Positions 17,717-26,500 of a stretch of 41,220 nucleotides of DNA are shown piece by piece. The position numbers and the translations under genes were made by a program. The DNA comes from Myxococcales bacterium (lineage in GTDB: Bacteria; Myxococcota_A; Polyangia; Polyangiales; Houyiibacteriaceae). Location of the stretch: contig JAHELW010000007.1 of assembly GCA_024643985.1 (NCBI GenBank), positions 1 through 41,220 of the forward strand, read 5' to 3'. Numbering within the stretch: position 1 is the first letter of the stretch; each line of letters opens with the position of its first letter. Under the pieces are notes generated by a model, which saw only the letters and a program-made list of their open reading frames with translations, was not told where the DNA came from and made no database searches.

Positions 17717-20467
17717 CTAATTGGCGGCCTGTGCGACGCCCCGGGCCAACCGGGCCTTCGCGGCTCGGTTTTCGGGGTCGATCGAAAGCGCCCTACGCCA
17801 CGCCTTGCGCGCGCCGGCGGCGTCGCCTTCGAGCGCGAGCGCGTCCCCGTAGAGCACGTGGTACTGTGGCCGCTTCGAGCGCTTGCGGACGGCCTTCTTG
17901 CCCCACTTCACCGCGCGTTCCCCGTCCTTCTTGGCGATGTAGAGCGTGGCGTAGCCGGCCATGGCCTGGGGGTTTTTGGGGTCGAGCTCCCAGGCGCGGT
18001 CGAGCGTGGCTTCGGCGAGCCGTAGATCGTCGGTCCTGATCAGACGAAGCGCGCGATGCACCAAAACGTCCGACGCCCTGGCGGGATCGCGCGGCAGATT
18101 CTGCGTCGGAATCCCGGGAGCACCTCGCTCTTTCAACGCCTCGGCTGTCTCCTCGGGCTTCGGTTCGGGCTTTGCGCCGGCCCTCGCCTCGATTTCGCGG
18201 TCCGACGAACCGGGATCGTCGCTGGCCTCGGTTTCTTCGAGCGTCGCCGCGGCCTGCTCGCCCTCCTCGGCTGATTCTTCGTCGTCGGGCGCGTCGCGCG
18301 TGGGCGCCTCTTCCGCGCCCTCGACGTCGGGCTCCTGGTTTCCGAGGCCATTGACCGACCCCACGATCGGCCCCTTGCCGCCTCCGGCCTCTGCGACGGA
18401 TTCCACCGGCTGAGGCTCCGTCGAACCGCTTCGCGACCAGAGGATCCAACCCGCGACGCCGACGCCGACGACCAGGGTCACGAGCAGCATCCCCTGAAGC
18501 CATGCGGGAATGCCTCCCGGCGCATGGGCGGGCGCGAGCATGGTCGCCCCTTCGAGCGCGCGCGCCAGCTCCGGCACGACGTCATCGCCACCGTCGAGCT
18601 CTGGCGCGGCCGCGTTGGGCGTGCGGCCCTGAGGCGGCGGAGGCGGCGGCGTTCGCTTTCGGGGCACTGGCATGGTCTTTTGGACGTCGAGGGCGTCTTC
18701 AGGAAGGGCTTCGAAGACCGGTGCGAGACCGAGCTCCGTAGACTTGGTCGAGCGTGCGACGGCGTGATCCGTGTGAGACCGGTCTTCGCGGTGCTCCTTT
18801 GCGCCGCGCGCGACCGGCACGGTGCGGCGCTGGGTTTCGACGCGGCCGAGCATGCGCTGCACTCTGTTGGTCGGGGCCTCCTCGCCGCTGAACGCAACAG
18901 GTGCGGGGCCGCCTTCGTCGGCTCGAAGATGGCGGTAGCGTGGCGGCGCCATGGTCGGCTCGTCGTCCCCCCCGGCAGCGGGTCCAGCGCCGGGCGGCAT
19001 CGTTGCGTGCTCGTCGAGCCCGGGTGATGCCGGCGGTACGGTCTCGGCGTTCACTTCGATGCTGCTATTGCTTCCGTCTGCAAACCCGAGCTGGTGGGAC
19101 ACCACGCCGAGCGCCTCGTCGACGGGCATCATGATGTTGGCGACGGAAGGAAGGTCTTCCTCGCGGACCGAAACGCGCCCCGAGTTGAGACCCCACAGCG
19201 CGAGGAGAGCCGGCATGCCTTGGAGCGTTTGCGTCGTGCCTTCCTGAAGAGTCGCGTAGGCGCCGACGATGGAATTGTCGGCGATGTCGATCTCGATGCT
19301 CCGCTTGTGCCCCGCGACTGCCACGTGTCGCACTCCGGCAACCGACCCCAGCGCTCGAAGTAGTCGGCCGGGCCCAACCAGCTCCAGGCGCGTATCGAAA
19401 TCGACCTCGTCCTCCACGCGCTGAGCCATCTCGAGGTCCTGCTCGATCAGCGGTTTGATGCGTGCCCCCAGCGGCCCGATGTCGGCCTCTGCATCGTGGT
19501 CCGAGGATGGCCAGAAGTCCTCCCAGCGCACGACGAGCATCGAAGCCCACCGAAGCTGGGGGTCCTTTCGCATCGCACGAATGAAGTCGATGCCACGGCC
19601 CCCAACCGCGCTCGAATCGAGCACCACGACCTGTGGGTCGATCTCGCGAATGCGCGGAATGACGGCCGTGGAGAAGTCGGCCGCCGCGATTTGCACTCCG
19701 CGCTGGATCAGGACCTGCGCGAGCTTCTCGGCTCGTAGCTCGTCCGAGTCGAGAATGACGAGGCGCACACCATCCAGGTGACTCAGGTCGACCTCGTCGT
19801 TCACCGGCGGACCCGGAAGCGCAGAGAGCCGACCGCCACTCGTCTCGTGGAACTCGTACTCGAGCTCGTCCGACTCGGCCATCGCTTCGCGCAGGCGTCC
19901 GAGGATACGCTCCATGTTGTGCGCGCCCGCCCCTTCGGTCTCGACGACTACCGGCATTCCGTCGACGGCGCCTTTCGGAGACCGAATGCTGAGAATGCCC
20001 GTCTTGGTGTCGTCCGAGACGAGGTCCACGACGTCCTGCAAATTGTCCTCGTCGATCGTGCCCGTCATCAGACCCGGCCTCTGAGGAACCTCTTCGGCGA
20101 GCTCCGCGAGGCGTCGCGCGATCGCATCGGCTCCGGCGCCGCGTGGCACCACGGCAACCGCGCCGCTTCTGAACTCTCGCGCATCGTGCTTCAGGACTGC
20201 GTCGTTCGACACGACTGCAACCGGCAGGACGTCCGTCGAACGGTTCGCGGCCATTCGGCGAACGACGCTTGCGCCGCCCCGCACCGCCGCATCTCCGATC
20301 AACACGACTAGGTCCGGCGCGTACACGCGGACCGCCTGCTCGAGCTCAGCCGTTGCGCATCCAGCAACGGATACACGATGACGCCTCAACGCCTCCCCCA
20401 ACGCCTTCTGCATCGGCTCGCCCTGGCCGATCATGAGAATCGTCGGCCGGTGCTCCTCTTCCGACAT
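17717..20467 (-). CDS. Multidomain protein: degenerate receiver, DUF4388-like, second receiver-like, DUF4388-like, disordered linker, TM, TPR
   Basis: Degenerate receiver TILMIGQGEPMQKALGEALRRH...APDLVVLIGDAAVRGG; second receiver-like RLVILDSDELRAEKLAQVLIQRG...DPQVVVLDSSAVGGRGIDFIRAMRKDP; DUF4388-like GRLLRALGSVAGVRHVAV...NSIVGAYATLQEGTTQTLQGMPALLALWGLNSGRVSV; TM WLQGMLLVTLVVGVGVAGWILW; C-terminal TPRs HRALRLIRTDDLRLAEATLDRAWELDPKNPQAMAGYATLYIAKKD. Confidence 0.7.
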   Translation of the reverse strand: MSEEEHRPTILMIGQGEPMQKALGEALRRHRVSVAGCATAELEQAVRVYAPDLVVLIGDAAVRGGASVVRRMAANRSTDVLPVAVVSNDAVLKHDAREFRSGAVAVVPRGAGADAIARRLAELAEEVPQRPGLMTGTIDEDNLQDVVDLVSDDTKTGILSIRSPKGAVDGMPVVVETEGAGAHNMERILGRLREAMAESDELEYEFHETSGGRLSALPGPPVNDEVDLSHLDGVRLVILDSDELRAEKLAQVLIQRGVQIAAADFSTAVIPRIREIDPQVVVLDSSAVGGRGIDFIRAMRKDPQLRWASMLVVRWEDFWPSSDHDAEADIGPLGARIKPLIEQDLEMAQRVEDEVDFDTRLELVGPGRLLRALGSVAGVRHVAVAGHKRSIEIDIADNSIVGAYATLQEGTTQTLQGMPALLALWGLNSGRVSVREEDLPSVANIMMPVDEALGVVSHQLGFADGSNSSIEVNAETVPPASPGLDEHATMPPGAGPAAGGDDEPTMAPPRYRHLRADEGGPAPVAFSGEEAPTNRVQRMLGRVETQRRTVPVARGAKEHREDRSHTDHAVARSTKSTELGLAPVFEALPEDALDVQKTMPVPRKRTPPPPPPQGRTPNAAAPELDGGDDVVPELARALEGATMLAPAHAPGGIPAWLQGMLLVTLVVGVGVAGWILWSRSGSTEPQPVESVAEAGGGKGPIVGSVNGLGNQEPDVEGAEEAPTRDAPDDEESAEEGEQAAATLEETEASDDPGSSDREIEARAGAKPEPKPEETAEALKERGAPGIPTQNLPRDPARASDVLVHRALRLIRTDDLRLAEATLDRAWELDPKNPQAMAGYATLYIAKKDGERAVKWGKKAVRKRSKRPQYHVLYGDALALEGDAAGARKAWRRALSIDPENRAAKARLARGVAQAAN

Positions 20468-20543
20468 TGCGTGGATGGTGGCCGATTCTCGGCCATTTCG
20501 CCAGCTTGGTGCGCATCCGGTTGTTGGCTATGCTCCGCGCCTC

Positions 20544-21179
20544 ATGACCGTTCAACCAACCGTGTTCCTTCGGGAAAGCTTTCCCCAGCTCTTTACTCGC
20601 GGCGTCGACGTGCTGCGGAGCCGCGCCGCCGGCGGCGACGAGCGCGCCCAGCGAATTCTGGCCGATGTCGAGGGTGTGACCGGCGCCGCCGCCCTACAGA
20701 TCGACGACCAAGCACCCGTGGTGCTGTCGGCGGCTGAAGGTTCGCTCAGCTCGGGTGACTCCCCGGCACAGGGCGTGCCGATCAAGATCGCCGCGGCGCT
20801 CCCTGGCAACGCCGCGACGCTGCTTCTCGGCGAAGCGGCCAAGGCGGGTGCGCTCGACGACGAAGAGGTCGCCGTCGCGGCGGCGCAAACCGCCTCGAAG
20901 CGCTTCGAGGACGCGCTGGCGGGGCAGCCGATGACCTGCCACGTCACGCTGCGGGGTGTGCCGGACCTCGGCGACGTCCGCGTTCGCATCGGTTTCAACG
21001 TGCAAGAGCCTCCGGATCAGCCCGGTTTCACGACCGAGATGGAATACGCCGATCTCCAGAGCGTGCAGCGCGGCGAGCTCACCGCTCAAGAGCTCTTTTT
21101 GGGCGGCAAGCTCAAGATGGAGGGCGACTACTCCCTCGCGCTGCAAATTGCCATGCAGCTGCTCACCAATCCCCTCTGA
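20544..21179 (+). CDS. SCP2 sterol-binding-domain-like protein (tentative)
   Basis: 211-aa ORF from ATG 20544; C-terminus YADLQSVQRGELTAQELFLGGKLKMEGDYSLALQIAMQLL resembles SCP2 domains (G+lxixGD). N-terminal half unassigned. Confidence 0.55.
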   Translation: MTVQPTVFLRESFPQLFTRGVDVLRSRAAGGDERAQRILADVEGVTGAAALQIDDQAPVVLSAAEGSLSSGDSPAQGVPIKIAAALPGNAATLLLGEAAKAGALDDEEVAVAAAQTASKRFEDALAGQPMTCHVTLRGVPDLGDVRVRIGFNVQEPPDQPGFTTEMEYADLQSVQRGELTAQELFLGGKLKMEGDYSLALQIAMQLLTNPL

Positions 21180-21261
21180 ACGGACGATCCCCCCACCGGC
21201 CGAGGGTGCGGCGGCGTAACTTGCCCGTGTGTCCTGCCGTTGGATACCCTGACGATGGTTA

Positions 21262-22800
21262 GTGGGGGTCATGCAGCGGGCAATTGCCAAGAGTCGATAT
21301 CTGTTCCCCGGCGTCTTGTGCTTTGCGCTCGCGTTCGTCGTCGGGCCGGCCGGAGTTGCGGCCGGCCTCTTCGAAGGGCCCCAGGCGGCCTCGGTCGTTG
21401 GGATCGCAGCGGCGACGCTCGGCGTCTTGGGGCTGCTGATCATTTCGGCCGGCATACCCCCAGCGATCGACGTCGAGCAGGTCGACGCCCAGCTTCGCGT
21501 GATTTACGGCGAAATCGAGGCCGTCGAAACCTCGATGGAGGAAACGGTGCGATCCCTGTCGAGCGGCCTCGGTGAGCAGATGGTTGCGGTCGAGGAAACC
21601 GCGCGCGCGCTGAAATCGACGGCGATCTCCCTACAGGCCATCAGCGATCGCGTCGAGGCGCTCTCGTCGAGCACCGAGGAGAGCTCTTCGAGCATCCTGC
21701 AAATGACGGCGACCAATCAGGAAGTCGCGGAGAACATGTCGAATCTCGGGTCGAGCGTCCGCGAGACCGCGTCCTCGATCGAGGAGATGACCTACAGCAT
21801 CAAAGAGGTGGCGCGAAACGTCGACGCGCTCGCCTCGACCGCGGACGAGACGTCCTCGTCGATGAACGAAATGGACGTCTCGATCGACCGGGTGCAGTCG
21901 AACGCCAACGAAACCGCGCGGCTTTCGGAAGAGGTGGCCTCCGACGCGGAGATGGGCGCCGACTCGATCGTTCGGATCACCCAAGAAATCAATCGAATCA
22001 AGTCCTCTTCGCTCGAGGCGGTCAGCACGATATCCAATCTCGGCGACCGCATCGAGGCGATTGGGGACATCTTGAACGTCATCGACGACGTGGCCGAGCA
22101 GACGAACCTTCTCGCGCTCAACGCCGCGATCATCGCCGCGCAGGCGGGCGAGCACGGCAAGGGGTTTGCGGTCGTTGCAGACGAGATCAAGGACCTCGCC
22201 GAGCGGGCCGGCGCTTCCACGAAAGAGATCGCGGAGCTGATCAAGACGATTCAAGAAGAAACCAAGAATGCGATCGAAGCCGTGGAACGGGGTGCCAGCA
22301 CGGTCGATCGCGGGGTCACCGTCAGCGCCGAGGCTGAAAACGCGCTCAAGAAGATCCTTGCATCGTCCAGGCAGTCTACGGAGATGGTTCGCGGCATTGC
22401 GCTCGCGACCGTCGAGCAGGCCAAGGGAAGCCGTCAGGTGACCGACGCGATCGGTCGCATCGCCGAGACCGTTCAGCAGATCGCCGCTGCGACCGCGGAG
22501 CAAGCCCGTGGCTCCGAGCTGATCATGAAGAGCGCTGACAACATGCGTCTCATCACGCAGCAGATGGAACGGAGCAGCCAGGAGCAGGCGGAGGGCGGCA
22601 GGCAGATGACCGGCGCGATCGAGAACATCTCCGACATGGTCCACCAGCTTCACGACTCGCACCGAAAGCATGCCGAGAGCTCCGAGCAGACGCTGGTTGC
22701 CGCGCGTCGGATCCAAGATCTGACCCGCGAATACGAGCGCCGCGTACGCGAGATGAACCAGGCCGTCGAGCGTCTCCGCGAGCTGCGGCATCAGGCATGA
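21262..22800 (+). CDS. Methyl-accepting chemotaxis protein-like receptor with no evident periplasmic sensor
   Basis: Signalling hairpin [51 protein letters not shown]; two N-terminal TM segments with a very short connecting loop; long coiled coil. ATG 21262 or 21271. Confidence 0.9.
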   Translation: MGVMQRAIAKSRYLFPGVLCFALAFVVGPAGVAAGLFEGPQAASVVGIAAATLGVLGLLIISAGIPPAIDVEQVDAQLRVIYGEIEAVETSMEETVRSLSSGLGEQMVAVEETARALKSTAISLQAISDRVEALSSSTEESSSSILQMTATNQEVAENMSNLGSSVRETASSIEEMTYSIKEVARNVDALASTADETSSSMNEMDVSIDRVQSNANETARLSEEVASDAEMGADSIVRITQEINRIKSSSLEAVSTISNLGDRIEAIGDILNVIDDVAEQTNLLALNAAIIAAQAGEHGKGFAVVADEIKDLAERAGASTKEIAELIKTIQEETKNAIEAVERGASTVDRGVTVSAEAENALKKILASSRQSTEMVRGIALATVEQAKGSRQVTDAIGRIAETVQQIAAATAEQARGSELIMKSADNMRLITQQMERSSQEQAEGGRQMTGAIENISDMVHQLHDSHRKHAESSEQTLVAARRIQDLTREYERRVREMNQAVERLRELRHQA

Positions 22801-22895
22801 CCGAGCCGCGTCGATCGGCCCAGCGAGCCGCGGGGGCCTCCTCCGGGGGGTTGCCGGTTGGCCCCATGCAACCGCAGGATTCATGGTAGGAGCCT

Positions 22896-23279
22896 ATGTT
22901 CGGGGTCGGCCCAACCGAGTTGGCGTTCTTTCTGGTCATCCTGCTCTTGGCCGTGGGACCGGACCGGTTGCCGGCCTTCATGCGGACCGTCGGCAGAGGC
23001 CTCCGGCAGGTGCGAAGCGCCAGCCGTGAGTTCAAGGATGCGATCGGCCTCGACGAGCTGATGCGCGAGGGCGACCCGTTTCGCCCGCCGCCCGTCCGGC
23101 CCCCGAGGACCCGGCCCGTCCCGGTGAAAGACCAGGCGGAGGAGCCGGAAAAGCCCGCGACGACACCGCCTCCCGTTCCTGAAGCGGCAAAGGCGAGCGC
23201 TCCTCCGCCTCCGCTCGACCTCGCGGAAGCGGATTCGCAGGGCGAGCCCGATGCGTCGGGTGAGTCAGAGCGCCTATGA
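22896..23279 (+). CDS. tatB: Sec-independent translocase TatA/TatB-family protein
   Basis: MFGVGPTELAFFLVILLLAVGPDRLPAFMRTVGRGLRQVRSASREFKDAI; short TM plus amphipathic helix and Pro-rich tail; AGGAG upstream of ATG; overlaps tatC by ATGA. Confidence 0.85.
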   Translation: MFGVGPTELAFFLVILLLAVGPDRLPAFMRTVGRGLRQVRSASREFKDAIGLDELMREGDPFRPPPVRPPRTRPVPVKDQAEEPEKPATTPPPVPEAAKASAPPPPLDLAEADSQGEPDASGESERL

Positions 23280-24085
23280 GAGGTGAACAGATAGAGATCC
23301 CGGCCCCGGAGCCGTCGCCGATTCCCGAAGACGATCGGGAGATGACTTTCTTCGAGCACCTGGGGGAGCTTCGCAGCCGATTGCTTCGTGCGATCTTGGG
23401 ATTGATTCCGGCCGTCGCAGTCGGGTGGTTCTTCAAGAAAGAGATCAAAGACTTTCTGGTGGCACCGCTCCAGCCGGCTTGGGAGCGGCTGAATCTTCCC
23501 GGGGAGGCGGTGCTGCGTTTTGCCGGCCCAGCGGATGCGTTCATGATGTACATGAAGAACTCCCTGATCGCCGGAGTGCTTCTCGCGTCGCCTTGGATCT
23601 TCTGGCAGCTTTGGATGTTCATCGCGCCGGGCCTCTACAAGAAGGAAAAAGCCCTGGCGATTCCGTTCATCTTCTTTTCTACCCTGTGCTTCGCAGGGGG
23701 CGCCGTGTTTGGCTACATGCTCGTCTTCCCGGAGGCATTCACGGTTCTCTTGGGATTCAGCGACGAGACGCTGGTCGCGACGCTCTTCGTCAAAGACTAC
23801 ATGCCGTTCTTCCGCCGCATGCTTCTCGCTTTCGGCATCGTCTTCGAAGTGCCCGTGATCGTCGCCTTCCTCGCTGGCGCCGGGATCGTGACGTGGCAGC
23901 AGCTCCTGAGGTTCTCGCGCTGGTGGATCGTGTGCGCCGCGTTCATTTCGATGCTGCTCACGCCACAGGACGTCTACACGATGGTCATGATGCTGATCCC
24001 GCTCGTAGCGCTTTACTTCGTCGGCGTCGGAATCGCGTACCTGATCAGCGTTTTTCAGCGAAACCCCGCTTCCGGGGGGCCCTAG
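23276..24085 (+). CDS. tatC: Sec-independent translocase TatC
   Basis: MTFFEHLGELRSRLLRAILGLIPAVAVGWFF...PADAFMMYMKNSLIAGVLLASPWIFWQLWMFIAPGLYKKEK; conserved TatC motifs. Confidence 0.95.
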   Translation: MRGEQIEIPAPEPSPIPEDDREMTFFEHLGELRSRLLRAILGLIPAVAVGWFFKKEIKDFLVAPLQPAWERLNLPGEAVLRFAGPADAFMMYMKNSLIAGVLLASPWIFWQLWMFIAPGLYKKEKALAIPFIFFSTLCFAGGAVFGYMLVFPEAFTVLLGFSDETLVATLFVKDYMPFFRRMLLAFGIVFEVPVIVAFLAGAGIVTWQQLLRFSRWWIVCAAFISMLLTPQDVYTMVMMLIPLVALYFVGVGIAYLISVFQRNPASGGP

Positions 24086-24924
24086 CCCCGTCCGGGAACG
24101 GGATACGGCGGGTACTTCGGTAGATCGTCGGGCAAGAACCACTGCTCGCCCCAGATGCTGGCTCCACCATCGATGTAGAACGTTTGCCCCGCGACGAAGT
24201 CGGCGTAGCGCGACGCGAGGTAGGTGATTAGGTGAGACACCTCTTCGGCCGAGCCCAGACGCTTCAAGGGGTTGCTCCTCTCGGCGTTGTCGAGGAGCTC
24301 CGGCGGGTACTGTTTGGTGCCGCTCGTCACGATCACGCCAGGGGCCACCGCGTTCACGCGGATTCCGTGCACGGCCCACTCGACTGCGAGGGTCTTCGTC
24401 ATGTTGTCGACCCCAGCCCGCGCCGCCCCCGTGTGGACCATCCCGGGAAAGCCGCGAATGACCTGCGCGATCACGTTGACGATGCGACCGCGCTTTTGCG
24501 GAATCATCGCTTTGGTCGCGACCGAGTGAGTCATGCTCCACGTACCGACGAGATTGTTGCGAACCACGGCGGCGAACCCCTTCGGAGAGAGCGCCTCGGC
24601 GGTCGTGGGGAACTGCCCTCCCGCGTTGTTGACCAGCACGTCGATGCGGCCGAACCGTTCGAGCACCGAGTCGACGTAGCTGCCGATCGCCTCGGGCTCC
24701 CGGATGTCGCAGGGCGCGCCAAAGGCATCGATCCCTTGCGATGCGAGGTCTTCAACGGTGCTCTTCAAAGGCTCGGGACGCCTCCCGCAGATCGCCACTT
24801 TCGCTCCGAGGCGCCCCATCTCCGTGACGCAAGCGAGGCCGATCCCGGTCCCGCCTCCGGTGACCAACACGACTTCATCCGCGAACAGCCCATCGGTAAA
24901 CAGCTGATCCATGACGCGGCTCAT
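24082..24924 (-). CDS. Short-chain dehydrogenase/reductase, PECR-like (trans-2-enoyl-CoA reductase-like)
   Basis: Cofactor motif VVLVTGGGTGIGLACV, LVNNAGGQF, HTGAARAGVDNMTKTLAVEWAVHGIRVNAVAPGVI. ATG at 24924 preferred over the track start at 25218. Confidence 0.85.
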   Translation of the reverse strand: MSRVMDQLFTDGLFADEVVLVTGGGTGIGLACVTEMGRLGAKVAICGRRPEPLKSTVEDLASQGIDAFGAPCDIREPEAIGSYVDSVLERFGRIDVLVNNAGGQFPTTAEALSPKGFAAVVRNNLVGTWSMTHSVATKAMIPQKRGRIVNVIAQVIRGFPGMVHTGAARAGVDNMTKTLAVEWAVHGIRVNAVAPGVIVTSGTKQYPPELLDNAERSNPLKRLGSAEEVSHLITYLASRYADFVAGQTFYIDGGASIWGEQWFLPDDLPKYPPYPVPGRG

Positions 24925-24956
24925 ACCACGAGTTTCCGTGCACGACGATCGCGCCG

Positions 24957-25346
24957 TCAGCCCGCGGCGACCGTCTCGGAGCTCTGCACGAGGCCGGTGA
25001 CCAGCTCTCGCAGGTCTTCGGCGAAGAACGGCTTCGGCAACGTGGCGTCCACGCCGAGCCGGCGCGCGATCTCGTTGCGCGCGCTGCTGGCGCTGAGAAG
25101 AATCACGGGGATGTTCTCCTGCCGCCAGCGTCGACGAAATTCGCGCAAGAACATCTCGCCGTCTTCGACCGGAAGCATCAGATCGACGATCATCAGGTCG
25201 GGCATCTGCACCTGGCACTGTGCGAGCGCCGACTTGACGTCGCCTGCCGCGATGACCGCATGACCGTCCTGCTGCAGGAGAACCTGCAACATGTGACGAA
25301 GAGAGGGATCGTCGTCGAGAACGAGGATCGTCGCCTTCGCAGTCAC
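24957..25346 (-). CDS. Single-domain CheY-like response regulator
   Basis: TILVLDDDPSLRHMLQVLLQQDGHAVIAA...PDLMIVDLMLPVEDGEMFLREFR...VILLSASS...LPKPFF: acidic triad, phosphoacceptor Asp, T/S and Lys all present. Confidence 0.9.
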   Translation of the reverse strand: MTAKATILVLDDDPSLRHMLQVLLQQDGHAVIAAGDVKSALAQCQVQMPDLMIVDLMLPVEDGEMFLREFRRRWRQENIPVILLSASSARNEIARRLGVDATLPKPFFAEDLRELVTGLVQSSETVAAG

Positions 25347-25424
25347 ACTGCCATCGTAACAGGATGTAGGCCGCTGGCGAATATGCGCCGGTCGCCTACA
25401 TGGGAGCTGCTACGCTCACCTCGC

Positions 25425-26036
25425 ATGACCTTGCGCGCGTTTAGTGCTCTGCTGCTTAGTGCTTTGACGGTGGCGCTGTGGATCGCTCTCGCGGCGGGCT
25501 GCGTCGGCCGCTCGAGCGTGCCTGCACGGCCCGAGAGCGTCGATGTCTTCGACCTGTACCCTCTGCACGAGGGCAATGCCTGGTCATACGACGTCGACAC
25601 CGGCGAGCCTTCGACCACGCTGGCGGTCACTCGGGTCGAATCCTTCGACGGGCGATTCGCCGACGTTCGGACCGCCAGCTCGACGATTCGCTACGAGGTT
25701 CGACCGGAGGGGATCTACCTTCCGTCGGAGGACGCGTGGGTGATCCGTTCGCCGCTGCGCGCGGGCGAGCAGTGGAGCGGCCGAGGTGGGCGCGCGGCAC
25801 GCGTGACGTCTACGGCGGTCACTCTAGACACTCCCGCGGGAAACTTTCGAGGATGCGTCGAGGTGCGTGAGGAAGGCGGCAAGCTCGAGCTCGAGGTGCG
25901 CACCGTCTACTGCCCGCGCGTAGGTCCGGTTTCGGTCACCTCCACGATGCGCTCGAACGTGAGCGATCGCGTGCTCGTCGTCTCGGCGCTTCTCCGCGGT
26001 TTCTCGGTCAGTCCGACGCCCGTTCCGGATCGCTAG
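25425..26036 (+). CDS. Putative lipoprotein
   Basis: MTLRAFSALLLSALTVALWIALAAGCVGRSS (lipobox AAGC), then VFDLYPLHEGNAWSYDVDTGEPSTTLAVTRV. Confidence 0.75.
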   Translation: MTLRAFSALLLSALTVALWIALAAGCVGRSSVPARPESVDVFDLYPLHEGNAWSYDVDTGEPSTTLAVTRVESFDGRFADVRTASSTIRYEVRPEGIYLPSEDAWVIRSPLRAGEQWSGRGGRAARVTSTAVTLDTPAGNFRGCVEVREEGGKLELEVRTVYCPRVGPVSVTSTMRSNVSDRVLVVSALLRGFSVSPTPVPDR

Positions 26037-26439
26037 GCTCTACCTCTACCTCGACCTCGACGAAATGCGTCCGGAGCTCGACGACGAGCGACAGCGACCC
26101 GTCGGCCAGGAAGACTTGGCGCCAACTTCGCCCCTCGTCGTCGCGGACCTCGAGAAGATGACGGGTCCCCGGTGTGACCCCGAACCTCCGGTTCGTGATC
26201 TCTCGTCCGTCGAGCGTGACCTCGGCGCGCGCGGGGACACCCAGAAGCTCTACCGTGGCCATCGGCCGTCGCTCGAAGGGATCGACGGCGCTTGGCGAGC
26301 CGGCGCGATTGTCGACCAATGCCCACACGATTGCGACGAGCACCGCAGCAACGGCAAGCGCCATCATCCAGCGGCTGTCCAGCACGTGCCCCACCGTTTG
26401 CAGGGGCCTTTGTGGGTCTTCTGGCGGCGTGTGTGCCAT
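26008..26439 (-). CDS. Single-TM protein with PEGA-like domain
   Basis: TM WMMALAVAAVLVAIVWALV followed by MATVELLGVPARAEVTLDGREITNRRFGVTPGTRHLLEVRDDEGRSWRQVF (PEGA-like); tail VEVEVEVEPSD. ATG at 26439. Confidence 0.65.
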   Translation of the reverse strand: MAHTPPEDPQRPLQTVGHVLDSRWMMALAVAAVLVAIVWALVDNRAGSPSAVDPFERRPMATVELLGVPARAEVTLDGREITNRRFGVTPGTRHLLEVRDDEGRSWRQVFLADGSLSLVVELRTHFVEVEVEVEPSDPERASD

Positions 26440-26500
26440 CGGGCGTTGCCATTGTAGGATGCTCCTCCATGTTTCGTCACGTTCCCGGGGCGGGGCGGCG

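Noticed and set aside
22553-24541. 662-aa minus-strand ORF spanning the MCP 3' end, tatB, tatC and the SDR
   Set aside because: Crosses several well-supported genes; composition typical of a noncoding frame.
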